From Streptomyces sp. SS1-1 (lineage in GTDB: Bacteria > Actinomycetota > Actinomycetes > Streptomycetales > Streptomycetaceae): 64,000 nucleotides of DNA. Positions 32,050 to 41,251 of the stretch are shown here, one piece after another; position 1 is the stretch's first letter, and each line of letters opens with the position of its first letter. The position numbers and the translations under genes are program-made. Under the pieces are notes generated by a model. It made no database searches, was not told the DNA's origin, and was given only the letters and a program-made list of their open reading frames with translations. Where the stretch lies: positions 6,860,501 through 6,924,500 of the forward strand of contig NZ_WBXN01000004.1 in assembly GCF_008973465.1 (NCBI RefSeq). The letters run 5' to 3'.

Positions 32050-33285
32050 GTGAAGGTCGCGTGCGTCGGCGGCGGACCCGCCGGGCTGTACCTGTCGATC
32101 CTGCTCAAGCTGCGGGACCCGTCCCACGACGTCACCGTCCACGAACGCAACCCGTTGGGCACCACCTACGGCTGGGGCGTCACCTACTGGCGCGCCCTGC
32201 TCGACCGGCTCCACGCGCACGACCCCGTGACCGCCCGCGCCGTCGAGGCGAGCTCCGTCCGCTGGAACCAGGGCGTCGCCCACGTACGCGACCTGACGGC
32301 CCGCCAGCCCGGCGACGAGGGCCACGGCATCGGCCGCCACCGCCTCCTCGAGATCCTCGCCGACCGGGCCCGTTCGCTCGGCGTCCACCTGGACTTCGAG
32401 CACGAGATCACCCCGGACGCCCTGCCCGCCGCCGACCTGGTCGTGGCGGGCGACGGTGTCCGCAGCACGCTGCGCGCCCACCACGCCGGCCACTTCGGCA
32501 CCCGGATCACCATGGGCCGCAACCGTTACATCTGGCTCGGCACCAGCAAGGTCTTCGACGCCTTCACCTTCGCCTTCGTGGAGACGGACCACGGCTGGAT
32601 CTGGTGCTACGGCTACGGCTTCGGGCCCGAGGCGAGCACCTGCGTCGTCGAGTGCTCCCCCGAGACCTTCACCGGCCTCGGCCTGCACCGCGCGAACGAG
32701 GCCGACGGACTCGCTCTGCTGGAGAAGCTCTTCGCCGACGTCCTCGACGGGCACCCCCTGTACGGCCGCCCGTCCGGCGCCGTCGGCGGCGCCCAGTGGC
32801 TGCACTTCCGCACCCTCACCAACCGCACCTGGCACCGCGGCAACCTCGTCCTGATCGGCGACGCCGCCCACACCACCCACTACTCCATCGGCGCCGGCAC
32901 CACCCTCGCCCTGGAGGACGCCATGGCCCTGGCCGCCGCCCTGCACGAGGAGCCCTCGCTCCCGCGCGCCCTCACCCGCTACGAGGACGAGCGCCGGCGG
33001 GCCCTGCTGTCCGTGCAGAGCGCCGCCCGCTACAGCGCCCTGTGGTACGAGAACCTGCCCCGGTACATGCAGCTGCCCCCGCAGCAGATGTTCGCCCTGC
33101 TCGGCCAGCGCCACTCACCCCTGCTGCCGCACGTCCCGCCGCAGCTGTACTACCGGATCGACCGGGCCGCCGGGCAGGTCGAGACCCTGCGGCGGCTCAA
33201 GCGCTGGCTCGGCCCGAGGGTCGCGCGCACCGTCCAGGCCAGGGCCGTCCGGCCGTACTCGGAGGGGTCCGTTCCGCGTACTTGA
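32050..33285 (+). CDS. Stand-alone FAD monooxygenase of the anthraniloyl-/salicylyl-CoA hydroxylase type
   Basis: 411 residues. FAD motifs: VACVGGGPAGLYLSILLKL, VVAGDGVRSTLRA and LIGDAAHTTHYSIGAGTTLA. Phrases such as TYGWGVTYW, RYIWLGTSKVFDAFTFAFVE, WIWCYGYGF and LFADVLDGHPL follow the flavin domain of bacterial 2-aminobenzoyl-CoA monooxygenase/salicylyl-CoA 5-hydroxylase. In those enzymes an old-yellow-enzyme domain follows; here the protein ends without it. The expected reaction is aromatic hydroxylation on an aryl-CoA or free aromatic; the substrate is unknown. I chose GTG 32050, 5 nt after AGGGG; GTG 32044 overlaps that site. Confidence 0.82.
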   Translation: MKVACVGGGPAGLYLSILLKLRDPSHDVTVHERNPLGTTYGWGVTYWRALLDRLHAHDPVTARAVEASSVRWNQGVAHVRDLTARQPGDEGHGIGRHRLLEILADRARSLGVHLDFEHEITPDALPAADLVVAGDGVRSTLRAHHAGHFGTRITMGRNRYIWLGTSKVFDAFTFAFVETDHGWIWCYGYGFGPEASTCVVECSPETFTGLGLHRANEADGLALLEKLFADVLDGHPLYGRPSGAVGGAQWLHFRTLTNRTWHRGNLVLIGDAAHTTHYSIGAGTTLALEDAMALAAALHEEPSLPRALTRYEDERRRALLSVQSAARYSALWYENLPRYMQLPPQQMFALLGQRHSPLLPHVPPQLYYRIDRAAGQVETLRRLKRWLGPRVARTVQARAVRPYSEGSVPRT

Positions 33286-33308
33286 ATCCTGAATGACACA
33301 CTGGCGCC

Positions 33309-34292
33309 ATGGAACAGCGTGCATTCGACAGGGCGGGCCTGCGGGCGTCCGTCATCGGCCTCGGGACCTGGCAGCTCGGCGCGGACTGGGGAGACGTCGA
33401 CGACCGGCAGGCCGAGGGTGTCCTGGAGGCGGCGGCCGAGTCCGGCGTGACCTTCTTCGACACGGCCGACGTGTACGGCGACGGACGCAGCGAACAGACC
33501 ATCGCCCGGTTCCTGCGCGACCGGCCCGGCCTGGACATCCTCGTCGCGACCAAGATGGGCCGCCGCGTCGACCAGATCCCCGGGAACTACGTCCTCGACA
33601 ACTTCCGCGCCTGGAACGACCGGTCGCGGCGCAACCTCGGCACGGACCGCATCGACCTGGTCCAGCTGCACTGCCCGCCGACCCCCGTCTACTCCACCGA
33701 CGAGGTGTTCGACGCCCTCGACACCCTGGTGGCCGAGGAGCGCATCGCCCACTACGGCGTCAGCGTCGAGACCTGCGCCGAGGCCCTCACCGCGATCGCC
33801 CGCCCGAACGTGGCCAGCGTCCAGATCATCCTCAACGCCTTCCGGATGAAGCCCCTCCTGGAGGTCCTGCCGGCGGCCCGCGAGGCCGGCGTCGGCATCA
33901 TCGTCCGCGTGCCTCTGGCTTCCGGCCTGCTGTCCGGCCGGTACACCAAGGACACCGTCTTCCCCGAGAACGACCACCGCACCTACAACCGGCACGGCGA
34001 GGCCTTCGACCAGGGCGAGACCTTCTCCGGCGTCGACTACGCCACCGGGGTGGAGGCCGCGGCCGAGTTCTCCGCGCTCGCCCCGGAGGGCTGGACCCCG
34101 GCCCAGCTGGCACTGCGCTGGATCGTCCAGCAGCCCGGCGTGACCACCGTCATCCCGGGCGCCCGCTCGCCCGAGCAGGCCCGCGCCAACGCGGCCGCCG
34201 CCGCGCTCCCGGACCTCTCCGAGGACACCCTCGCCGCGATCCGGGACCTCTACGACCGCCGGATCAAGGACCAGGTCGAGAGCCGCTGGTGA
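33309..34292 (+). CDS. Aldo/keto reductase
   Basis: 327 residues with the AKR barrel and tetrad: Asp51 and Tyr56 in FFDTADVYGDGRSE, Lys82 in VATKMGRR, His in LVQLHCPPTPVYSTDE. The C-terminal cofactor loop is TTVIPGARSPEQARAN. It reduces aldehydes or ketones with NADPH; no substrate clue. CACACT (33297-33302) sits 6 nt before the ATG and there is no ribosome site, so it is likely leaderless, separately transcribed from the flavin hydroxylase that ends 23 nt upstream. Confidence 0.88.
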   Translation: MEQRAFDRAGLRASVIGLGTWQLGADWGDVDDRQAEGVLEAAAESGVTFFDTADVYGDGRSEQTIARFLRDRPGLDILVATKMGRRVDQIPGNYVLDNFRAWNDRSRRNLGTDRIDLVQLHCPPTPVYSTDEVFDALDTLVAEERIAHYGVSVETCAEALTAIARPNVASVQIILNAFRMKPLLEVLPAAREAGVGIIVRVPLASGLLSGRYTKDTVFPENDHRTYNRHGEAFDQGETFSGVDYATGVEAAAEFSALAPEGWTPAQLALRWIVQQPGVTTVIPGARSPEQARANAAAAALPDLSEDTLAAIRDLYDRRIKDQVESRW

Positions 34293-34396
34293 ACCGCCGG
34301 GCGGGGTGACGGGGACAGGACCCCGCCCAGCGGGTACCCGCACTGCTGAGGGCGCGTCTCTCCAGGACGCGTCCCCGCGGCAGGCGGGAGGACACG

Positions 34397-34897
34397 GTGA
34401 CGGACGACGAGGACCGCACGAAGCGGCGCCGAGGACGCAACGAGACCGAGGACGAGCGGGCCGACCGCATGTGGGTCGAACTCCTCCAAGAGGTACGCGT
34501 GGCCCAGATGGGCGTGCAGATCCTCTTCGGTTTCCTGCTGACCGTCGTGTTCACGTCGAAATACGACGACCTGCGCTCCACCGACCAGTCGATCTACATC
34601 TTCACGGTGGTCGTGGGCGCGGCCGCCACCGGCGCCCTGATCGGCCCGGTGTCGCTGCACCGGCTGGTCTCCGGCCGCCGGATCAAACCCCAGGCGGTCG
34701 CGTGGGCCTCCCGGCTCACCCTGGTCGGCCTGGTGCTGCTCCTCGTCACCATGGCGTCCTCGCTGCTGCTGATCCTGCGGGTCGCCACGCATGACGACTA
34801 CGTCCCCTGGCTGGTGACCGGCATCGTCGTCTGGTACGTCGTGTGCTGGTTCGTGCTGCCGCTGTGGACCCGCCGCCGCTACACCGACTCCGAGTGA
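34397..34897 (+). CDS. DUF6328-like membrane protein
   Basis: 166 residues. A highly charged N-terminus (DDEDRTKRRRGRNETEDERA) precedes LLQEVRVAQMGVQILFGFLL and three further TM segments, ending in WTRRRYTDSE. This layout matches actinobacterial DUF6328 proteins, of unknown function. GTG start with GGGAGGA upstream. It lies 104 nt after the aldo/keto reductase and is convergent with the luciferase-like gene. Confidence 0.75.
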   Translation: MTDDEDRTKRRRGRNETEDERADRMWVELLQEVRVAQMGVQILFGFLLTVVFTSKYDDLRSTDQSIYIFTVVVGAAATGALIGPVSLHRLVSGRRIKPQAVAWASRLTLVGLVLLLVTMASSLLLILRVATHDDYVPWLVTGIVVWYVVCWFVLPLWTRRRYTDSE

Positions 34898-34922
34898 GCG
34901 GCGGCGGACGGGGGGCGGCCGG

Positions 34923-35894
34923 TCAGCCGAAGGCGTTCCGCAGCGCCGGCAGCAGAGTGTCGCGCGCCCAGTCGAGATAGGGCAGCTGCGCGTCGCCGCC
35001 GATCTGGATCAGCGCGATCTCGGTGAACCCGGCCTCGGCGTACGGGCGGACCGCCTCGACGAAGGCGTCCGGGTCGTCGCCGCACGGGATCGACGCGGCC
35101 ACGTCCTCCGGGGTGACGAACTGGGTGGCCCCCTCGAAGGAGTCCGGGTGCGGCAGCTCGGAGTTGACCTTCCAGCCGCTGCCGAACCAGCGGAACTGGT
35201 CGTGGGCGCGCTTGACCGCGGCGTCCCGGTCACGGTCGTAGCAGACCGGCAGCTGGCCCACCCGCGGCTTTCCGGAGCCGCCGTGCCGGTCGAAGGAGGC
35301 CAGCAGGTCCGGCTTGGGCTCGGTGGCGATCACCAGGTCGGCGAGCCGGCCCGCGAGCCGGCAGGACCGCTCACCCGAGACCGCGAGGCCGATGGGCACG
35401 GGCTGGTCGGGCAGGTCCCACAGCTTGGCCGACTCCACGTCGAAGTGCGTGCCCCGGTGGTTGACGTGTCCGCCCTCGAAGAGCGCGCGGATGATCTCCA
35501 CGGCCTCCTCGAGCATCTCGTGCCGCACGTCCACCGACGGCCAGCCGCCGCCCACGACATGCTCGTTGAGGTTCTCGCCCGAGCCGAGCCCCAGCCGGAA
35601 CCGGCCCTCCGACAGCAACCCGAGGGTCGCGGCCTTCTGCGCCACGACGGCCGGGTGGTAGCGGGTCGTCGGGCACGTCACGAACGTCATCAGCGGGATC
35701 CGGGACGTGGCCTGCGCGGCGGCACCCAGCACGCTCCACGCGTACGGCGAGTGCCCCTGCGAGCGCAGCCAGGGGAAGTAGTGGTCCGAGGTGACGGAGA
35801 AGTCGAAGCCCGCCTCCTCGGCGCGGACCACGTGGTCGACCAGCTCACGGGGGCCGGCCTGCTCGGTCATCATCGTGTATCCGATCTGCACCAT
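34923..35894 (-). CDS. LLM-class F420-dependent oxidoreductase
   Basis: 323 residues, luciferase-like TIM barrel: IGYTMMTEQAGPRELVDHVV, SVTSDHYFPWLRSQGHSPYA, EGRFRLGLGSGENLNEHVVG. The segment GGWPSVDVRHEMLEEAVEII matches the F420-dependent glucose-6-phosphate-dehydrogenase-like subgroup (TIGR03557-type), so F420 and not FMN is the likely cofactor. The substrate is unknown. ATG 35894; about 110 nt separate it from the divergent serine hydrolase. Confidence 0.88.
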   Translation of the reverse strand: MVQIGYTMMTEQAGPRELVDHVVRAEEAGFDFSVTSDHYFPWLRSQGHSPYAWSVLGAAAQATSRIPLMTFVTCPTTRYHPAVVAQKAATLGLLSEGRFRLGLGSGENLNEHVVGGGWPSVDVRHEMLEEAVEIIRALFEGGHVNHRGTHFDVESAKLWDLPDQPVPIGLAVSGERSCRLAGRLADLVIATEPKPDLLASFDRHGGSGKPRVGQLPVCYDRDRDAAVKRAHDQFRWFGSGWKVNSELPHPDSFEGATQFVTPEDVAASIPCGDDPDAFVEAVRPYAEAGFTEIALIQIGGDAQLPYLDWARDTLLPALRNAFG

Positions 35895-36006
35895 GGGCCC
35901 CGAGTCCCCGGACACCGCGCACGAAAACGGACAACGGGCCACGGAGACCACGGAAGACAGGCGCGAACCCCTCGCTCCCGCCGGGGTGCCGGTGCAGGAT
36001 GCACGT

Positions 36007-37434
36007 ATGTCTGTTCGCCCGCTGCCCTCGAGCCCGCCCTCCGCCCAGGGCGTCGACGCCTCCGGTGTCCTCGCCTTCCTCGACGCCGTCGACGCCGCCC
36101 CCGGCATCGAACCGCACAGCCTCATGATCCTGCGGCACGACCATGTCGTGGCCGCCGGATGGTGGGCGCCGTACACCGCCGAGCGCCGGCACCTGCTCTA
36201 CTCGATCAGCAAGAGCTTCACCGCCACGGCGGCCGCGATCGCCGCCCGCGAGGGGCTGCTCCGGCTCGACGACCCGGTGATCTCGTACTTCCCCGAGCTC
36301 GACGCGCAGATCACCGACCCGCGCAGCCGGGCCGTCCTGGTGCGGCACGTGGCGTCCATGGCCACCGGGCACGACACCGACATGATCTTCGCCGCGCGGG
36401 AACGCGACCGCGACGACCTGGTCCGAGGGTTCCTGCTCGAACCCCCGCCGCACGAACCCGGCACCGTGTTCGCGTACAACCAGCCCGCCACCTTCACGCT
36501 GGCCGCCGTCGTCCAGCGGGTGAGCGGACAGTCGCTGACCGAGTACCTCCGGCCGCGGCTGCTGGACCCGCTCGGCATCGGCGACGTGGCCTGGCTGCGC
36601 CACCGCGACGGCCGTGAGCTCGGCTTCAGCGGACTGCACGCCACCACGGACGCCATGGCCCGGCTCGGCCTGCTGTATCTGCGCGGCGGCGTCTGGGAGG
36701 GCGAGCGGCTGCTGCCCGAGGAGTGGGTCGCCGAGGCCACGCGCGCCCAGATCCCGTCGTCCGGCGGGATGCCGGGCGACGACTGGCAGCGGGGCTACGG
36801 CTTCTCGTTCTGGATGTCCCGGCACGGCTACCGCGGCGACGGGGCCCTCGGCCAGTTCTGCGTGGTGCTGCCCGAGCACGACGCGGTGGTGGTGACCACC
36901 GCCGACACCTGGGACATGCCGGGCCTGCTGAACCTCGTCTGGGAGCACCTGCTGCCCGCGTTCAGTGGCGCCCCGGGGACGGGCGCGGAGGAGGCCGACG
37001 CGGCCCTGGCCCGCCGCCTGGCCGGCCTCGCCCTGCCGCCCGCCCCCGGGGAACCGGTACCCGCCGGGGAGGCCGAGTCCTGGCACGGCGCCTTCACCCC
37101 CGACGACGAGGTCCACGCCGCCCTGCCCAAGGTGAGCGCCGTCGACCTCGCCGAGCGGGACGGCGGCTGGGACCTGACGTTCACCGAGGACGGCGAACCG
37201 CTGCGCGTGCGGCTCGGCGGCCCCGGCTGGACCGTCACCGAGGGCCCGGTGCCCACCGCGGTGAGCGGCGGCTGGACCGACGCCGGCACCCTGGCCCTGG
37301 ACGTCGCGTTCCTGGAGACCCCGCACCATCTGGAGCTGACGTGCTCCCTGAAGGAGCGCACCTTCGCCGCGCGCTGGCGCACCGAGCCGCTGCACGGCAT
37401 GCGCCTGCGCAGGATGGCCGCCCCGGCCTCCTGA
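36007..37434 (+). CDS. Serine hydrolase of the beta-lactamase (class C)/esterase family
   Basis: 475 residues with no signal peptide. Catalytic motifs: Ser66-x-x-Lys69 (LLYSISKSFTAT) and Tyr157-Asn158 (VFAYNQPA), then a GRELGFSGLHATTDAMARLG stretch. The C-terminal 130 residues form an extra beta-rich domain. The cytoplasmic location and family suggest an esterase or amide hydrolase, not penicillin resistance. CAGGAT (35995-36000) is 6 nt before the ATG with no ribosome site: another leaderless candidate. Confidence 0.85.
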   Translation: MSVRPLPSSPPSAQGVDASGVLAFLDAVDAAPGIEPHSLMILRHDHVVAAGWWAPYTAERRHLLYSISKSFTATAAAIAAREGLLRLDDPVISYFPELDAQITDPRSRAVLVRHVASMATGHDTDMIFAARERDRDDLVRGFLLEPPPHEPGTVFAYNQPATFTLAAVVQRVSGQSLTEYLRPRLLDPLGIGDVAWLRHRDGRELGFSGLHATTDAMARLGLLYLRGGVWEGERLLPEEWVAEATRAQIPSSGGMPGDDWQRGYGFSFWMSRHGYRGDGALGQFCVVLPEHDAVVVTTADTWDMPGLLNLVWEHLLPAFSGAPGTGAEEADAALARRLAGLALPPAPGEPVPAGEAESWHGAFTPDDEVHAALPKVSAVDLAERDGGWDLTFTEDGEPLRVRLGGPGWTVTEGPVPTAVSGGWTDAGTLALDVAFLETPHHLELTCSLKERTFAARWRTEPLHGMRLRRMAAPAS

Positions 37435-37442
37435 CCCGGCCG

Positions 37443-38990
37443 TCAGTCCCCGGGCACCCGGAAGGTCCGCAGGAACACGTCCAGGGCCTCCCGGTTGCCC
37501 GGGGCCTCCCAGTCCGCGGCCGGGGTCGACCAGCGCAGCGAGAAGCCGCGATGGTCGTCCAGCAGGAAGCCCCGGCCGAAGGTGTGCACCTGGGTGCCGC
37601 CGCTGCGCGACAGCCACTCCATGTCGGCGGCCTCGTACCCCTGATAGGTGGTGGCCTCGATCTCGCCGATCCGCTGGAAGCCGCCCGACCGGGCCAGTTC
37701 GGGCTGCACGTCGTCGCGCCAGACGGCCACCGGGTCGGGGTCGAGCCGCTCGCTGTAGGTGATGGCCAGCCGGCGCGGATCGCCCTCGGTGCCCAGGAAC
37801 ACCCGGTACGCGAGATCCGCGGCCCGGGTCGTGGACACCGGCTTCCAGCCGCGGGGCAGGGCGACGGAGAAGCCGTCCGGCGAGGTGTACGTCCGGTAGC
37901 CGTCGGGGAGACCCGTGCCCGGCGTCCCCGCGTCCGACGCCGGGGCGCTGGGCGCGATGGAGGAGGCGCCGCCGCCCGTCCCGGCGGGCGGGGTCAGGCG
38001 GCCCGTGGCCTCCGGGGGGCCGGCGTCCCGGCCGCCCGTCGCGACGAGGACGGCGGCGGTGACGGTGACCACGGCGAGGGCCGTGCCGAACAGCAGGGCC
38101 CGTCTGCCCCGGACGGGACCGGCACCGAACCGGTCGAGCAGCCCGGGGTGCGGCGCCTCCTCGCCGGCCGTGCCGTGATCGTCGCGCAGGACGCGGACGA
38201 GGGCGTCACGGACCGCGGACCTGCCCAGCCGTTCCCGGGACTCCTTGCGCAGCAGCCCCTGCACCACCTGGGTGAGCGGTCCCGAGCGGACGGGCGCGCG
38301 CAGCGGCAGCCGGTCCACGCCCTTCAGGGTGGCCTCGGGCCGGTCCCGTTCCCGGTACGGCGGGCGGCCCTCGGACATCGAGTAGAGGATCGCGCCGAGC
38401 GCCCACAGGTCGGACGCCGGCCCGACGCGCTCGTCGCGGGCCTGCTCGGGCGAGGCGTACGAGGGTGCCGCGAGGCGGGGCGAGAGGGTGGCGCCGGCCA
38501 GGCCGAAGCCGGTGACCACCACGGCGTCCTCCTCGCCCACGAACACCTGACCAGGGCTCAGCTCGCCGTGGGTGATGCCCGCGACATGCGCGGCCTCCAG
38601 CACGTCCAGCAGCTCCAGGCCGATCCGCGCGGTGCGGGTGTAGTCGAACGTGCCCTGCCGGGTGAGGAGTTCACCCAGGGGCGCCCCGTCGATCCACTCG
38701 GTCACGATCCACAGGCTCCCGGCCTCCTCGACGGCGTTCAGGACGGTGGCCACCCGGCCGGGCCGCAGCAGCGCCATGCGTTCCGACGTCCGTCGAATAC
38801 GGGAGGTGGCCCGCCGCGCGGTGTCCGGGTCCTGGCCGAGAGGCAGACCGATCTGGGTCAGAAGGCACGGGTGTTCGGTTTCCAGATCCTCGCCGGAATA
38901 GCTCACCCGGTTCGTCTCGCGATGCACGACATCGACGAGGCGGTACCGCCCGGCGACCACCTCGGAAGTGGAGACGTGTGCCTTGACCAT
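37443..38990 (-). CDS. Membrane-bound Ser/Thr pseudokinase
   Basis: 515 residues. A protein-kinase-like domain (about 14-270) keeps structural parts (SLWIVTEWIDGAPLGELL, YASPEQARDER, SDLWALGAILYSMSEGRPPY) but the chemistry is gone. The HRDxKxxN loop is HGELSPGQ (141-148), DFG is GFG (161-163), there is no glycine-rich loop, and no VAVK lysine. One TM helix (about 293-315) leads to an extracellular domain (YRTYTSPDGFSVALPRGWKP, EATTYQGYEAADMEWLSRSG) instead of PASTA repeats. It probably senses something outside and acts by binding, not phosphorylation. I took ATG 38990 (GAGGG 6 nt upstream); ATG 38996 is possible. Confidence 0.85.
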   Translation of the reverse strand: MVKAHVSTSEVVAGRYRLVDVVHRETNRVSYSGEDLETEHPCLLTQIGLPLGQDPDTARRATSRIRRTSERMALLRPGRVATVLNAVEEAGSLWIVTEWIDGAPLGELLTRQGTFDYTRTARIGLELLDVLEAAHVAGITHGELSPGQVFVGEEDAVVVTGFGLAGATLSPRLAAPSYASPEQARDERVGPASDLWALGAILYSMSEGRPPYRERDRPEATLKGVDRLPLRAPVRSGPLTQVVQGLLRKESRERLGRSAVRDALVRVLRDDHGTAGEEAPHPGLLDRFGAGPVRGRRALLFGTALAVVTVTAAVLVATGGRDAGPPEATGRLTPPAGTGGGASSIAPSAPASDAGTPGTGLPDGYRTYTSPDGFSVALPRGWKPVSTTRAADLAYRVFLGTEGDPRRLAITYSERLDPDPVAVWRDDVQPELARSGGFQRIGEIEATTYQGYEAADMEWLSRSGGTQVHTFGRGFLLDDHRGFSLRWSTPAADWEAPGNREALDVFLRTFRVPGD

Positions 38991-39073
38991 GGCCATCCCT
39001 CGCTGAACACCTGACTCCCATATCTCACAGGAAGTACGGGAGCCGTCACCCGGTCCGTTCAACGAAAGCCGCC

Positions 39074-39100
39074 AAGAAAGGGCGTTCTTCCTCCTTTCTT
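39074..39100 (-). terminator. Candidate terminator after the threonine dehydratase gene
   Basis: AAGAAAGG and CCTTTCTT (39074-39081, 39093-39100) form an AT-rich 8-bp stem about 55 nt past the dehydratase stop. Read on the minus strand the second arm is pyrimidine-rich. Confidence 0.4.
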
Positions 39101-39153
39101 CCTGACGCTGGAGTAAGCAACCGAAAAGGGCGGGGGAATTCCGCCGGGAATGC

Positions 39154-40122
39154 TCAGTGAAGGCCGAAATCCGCCGCCCAGCGCCCGACATCCGCGGTCG
39201 TCGCGTTGCCCCCGCACACCACCAGACCGAGCCGGGCGCCGTCCCCGACCCGCTCCAGCACGCGCCGCGCGGCCGGCAGCAGGGCACCGGCCGCCGGCTC
39301 GGTCCACACCTTGGCGTGCTCGGCGAGATCGAGCACCCCGCGCACCGCCTCCCGGTCCGGCACCACCAGCACGTCGTCCACGAGCGCCGACACATGGTCG
39401 TACGTCAGCTGCGAGACGCTCGGCGCGCTCAGCGTGGACACGATCGACGACAGCGGCACCGGCACCGGCCCGCCCGCCGCCAGCGCCGCCGACATCGCCT
39501 CGGCGCCCTCCGTCTCCACGCCCCAGATCCGTACGTCCGGGCGCCGGGCCCGCAATGCCACCGCGACCCCGGCGATCAGGCCGCCGCCTCCGACGCTCAC
39601 CACCACGTCCGTCAAGGCGTCGGCGTCCTCGGCGAGTTCGAGTCCGACCGTGCCCTGGCCGGCGACGACCAAGGGATCGTCGAAGGGGTGCACCAGGGTC
39701 AGGCCCTCGTCCCGCAGCCGGGTGACGAGCGCGAAGGCCCCGGCCATGTCGTCCGTCTGCCGCACCGACGCCCCGGCGTCCCGGGCGATGTCGACGGCAC
39801 GCGCCGGCGCCGTCCGCGGCATGACCACGGTCGCCTTCACATCGAGGACGGCCGCCGTCATCGCGAGGGCGATCCCGTGGTTGCCGCCGCTGACGGCCAC
39901 CACCCCGGCCGCGCGCTGCGCCTCGTCGAGCGAGAGCAGTTTCGCCGTGGCGCCGCGCGCCTTGAACGAGCCGGTGCGCTGCAGGAGTTCGAGCTTCGCC
40001 GTCACCGGCACGCCGAGCAGGGCCGAGAGCCCGGGACTGGACACGGTCGGCGTACGGACGACATGCCCGGCGACGAGTCCGGCCGCGGCTTCGACCTCGG
40101 AGATCCCGATCAAGACACTCAC
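39154..40122 (-). CDS. Threonine ammonia-lyase/dehydratase (PLP-dependent)
   Basis: 322 residues, the catabolic or racemase-like length without the ACT regulatory domain of biosynthetic IlvA. The PLP lysine is Lys54 in GSFKARGATAKL. SGGNHGIALAMTAAVL binds the phosphate side, and SVGGGGLIAGVAVAL and VVCGGNATTADV complete the fold. It deaminates threonine or serine to 2-oxoacids, or could be a serine racemase-like member. The start is uncertain: GTG 40122 abuts a GGAAAGG; a TTG at 40113 is better spaced. It lies 85 nt downstream of the polyprenyl synthase gene. Confidence 0.85.
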   Translation of the reverse strand: MSVLIGISEVEAAAGLVAGHVVRTPTVSSPGLSALLGVPVTAKLELLQRTGSFKARGATAKLLSLDEAQRAAGVVAVSGGNHGIALAMTAAVLDVKATVVMPRTAPARAVDIARDAGASVRQTDDMAGAFALVTRLRDEGLTLVHPFDDPLVVAGQGTVGLELAEDADALTDVVVSVGGGGLIAGVAVALRARRPDVRIWGVETEGAEAMSAALAAGGPVPVPLSSIVSTLSAPSVSQLTYDHVSALVDDVLVVPDREAVRGVLDLAEHAKVWTEPAAGALLPAARRVLERVGDGARLGLVVCGGNATTADVGRWAADFGLH

Positions 40123-40207
40123 CTTTCCGGCGCGGGGCGTCTCCCACGCCGTCTGCACCCTCGCTCGCGGAACGCCGCCGGTCAAGCCGGGACCGACGGC
40201 ACCGCGC

Positions 40208-41251
40208 TCACACCTCCCGCCGCACCACGAAGTCCAGCAGCGACCGCAGTTCGGCGGCGGGTCCGGCGGCCAGGGGCACGCTCTCCAGGGTGGCGCGGGC
40301 GGCCGTCACGTGCTGCCGGGCCTCCGCGAGCGCGGCCGTCCGCCCGCCGGCCCGGTCGATCAGGTCCGCGAGCGTCGCCGGGGCGGCGGCAGACTCCAGC
40401 AGCGCGGACAGCTCCCCGGCGGCGGGGGAGTCCAGGGCCGCCAGCACCGGGAAGGTCTTCTTGCGCTCGCGCAGATCGCCGTGCACGGGCTTGCCGGTGA
40501 CGGCCGGGTCGCCCCAGATCCCGAGCACGTCGTCCACGGCCTGGAACGCGACGCCCAGATGCCGTCCGGCCCGGTCGAGGGCGGCCACGGCCGCGGGCGG
40601 CGCCCCGCCGAGGACGGCGCCCAGCGCGACCGCACAGCCCAGCAGCGCCCCCGTCTTGTGCTCGGCCATCGCCCGGTACTCGCGCGGGCGCACCCGGTCC
40701 GGGCCGGTCCAGGGGCGCGACGCGAACAGCAGGTCGTCCGCCTGGCCGCGCACCAGGTCCCCGAGCGCCCGGGACAGCAGCCGCACGGCCGGTGCCCCGG
40801 CGTCGGCGAGCGCCTCGACGGCCAGCCCGAACAGCGCGTCCCCGGCGAGCACGGCGGGCCCGGTGCCGTACGCCTTCCACACGGTGGGCCGGCGGCGGCG
40901 TGCCTCGTCGCCGTCCATGATGTCGTCGTGCAGGAGCGAGAAGGCGTGCACCAGTTCCACCGCGACGGCGCCCGGGACCGCGGCCCGTCCGGGCGCCCCG
41001 GCCGCCTCCGCGCCGAGCACGGCCAGGGCCTGCCGTACGCCCTTCCCGCCGGAGGAGCCGGACGGCGCCCCGCCCACCTCGCACCAGCCGAAGGAGTAGG
41101 CGGCCATCTCGCCGATCCACGGGTGCGCGCCCGCCACGGTCTCCCGCAGCGCGGGCGTCACCAGGGCCCGGCACCGGGCGAGGGTCTGCTGGACGCCGGC
41201 GGCCGGCCGGGTGTCCTCGGGCGCCCGGACGGGCGTGGGGAGGGCGCTCAC
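40208..41251 (-). CDS. Polyprenyl (geranylgeranyl/farnesyl-type) diphosphate synthase
   Basis: 347 residues. First Asp-rich motif DDIMD (109-113) followed by RRRRPT, second Asp motif DDVLG (240-244) in FQAVDDVLGIWGD, plus GKPVHGDLRERKKTFPVLAA. It condenses isopentenyl diphosphate onto allylic diphosphates in the cytoplasm. Leu-105 and Leu-106 lie just before DDIMD, but chain length cannot be fixed by eye. GTG start overlaps the TPR gene stop (GTGA), so the two are translationally coupled. No terpene cyclase lies adjacent. Confidence 0.9.
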   Translation of the reverse strand: MSALPTPVRAPEDTRPAAGVQQTLARCRALVTPALRETVAGAHPWIGEMAAYSFGWCEVGGAPSGSSGGKGVRQALAVLGAEAAGAPGRAAVPGAVAVELVHAFSLLHDDIMDGDEARRRRPTVWKAYGTGPAVLAGDALFGLAVEALADAGAPAVRLLSRALGDLVRGQADDLLFASRPWTGPDRVRPREYRAMAEHKTGALLGCAVALGAVLGGAPPAAVAALDRAGRHLGVAFQAVDDVLGIWGDPAVTGKPVHGDLRERKKTFPVLAALDSPAAGELSALLESAAAPATLADLIDRAGGRTAALAEARQHVTAARATLESVPLAAGPAAELRSLLDFVVRREV

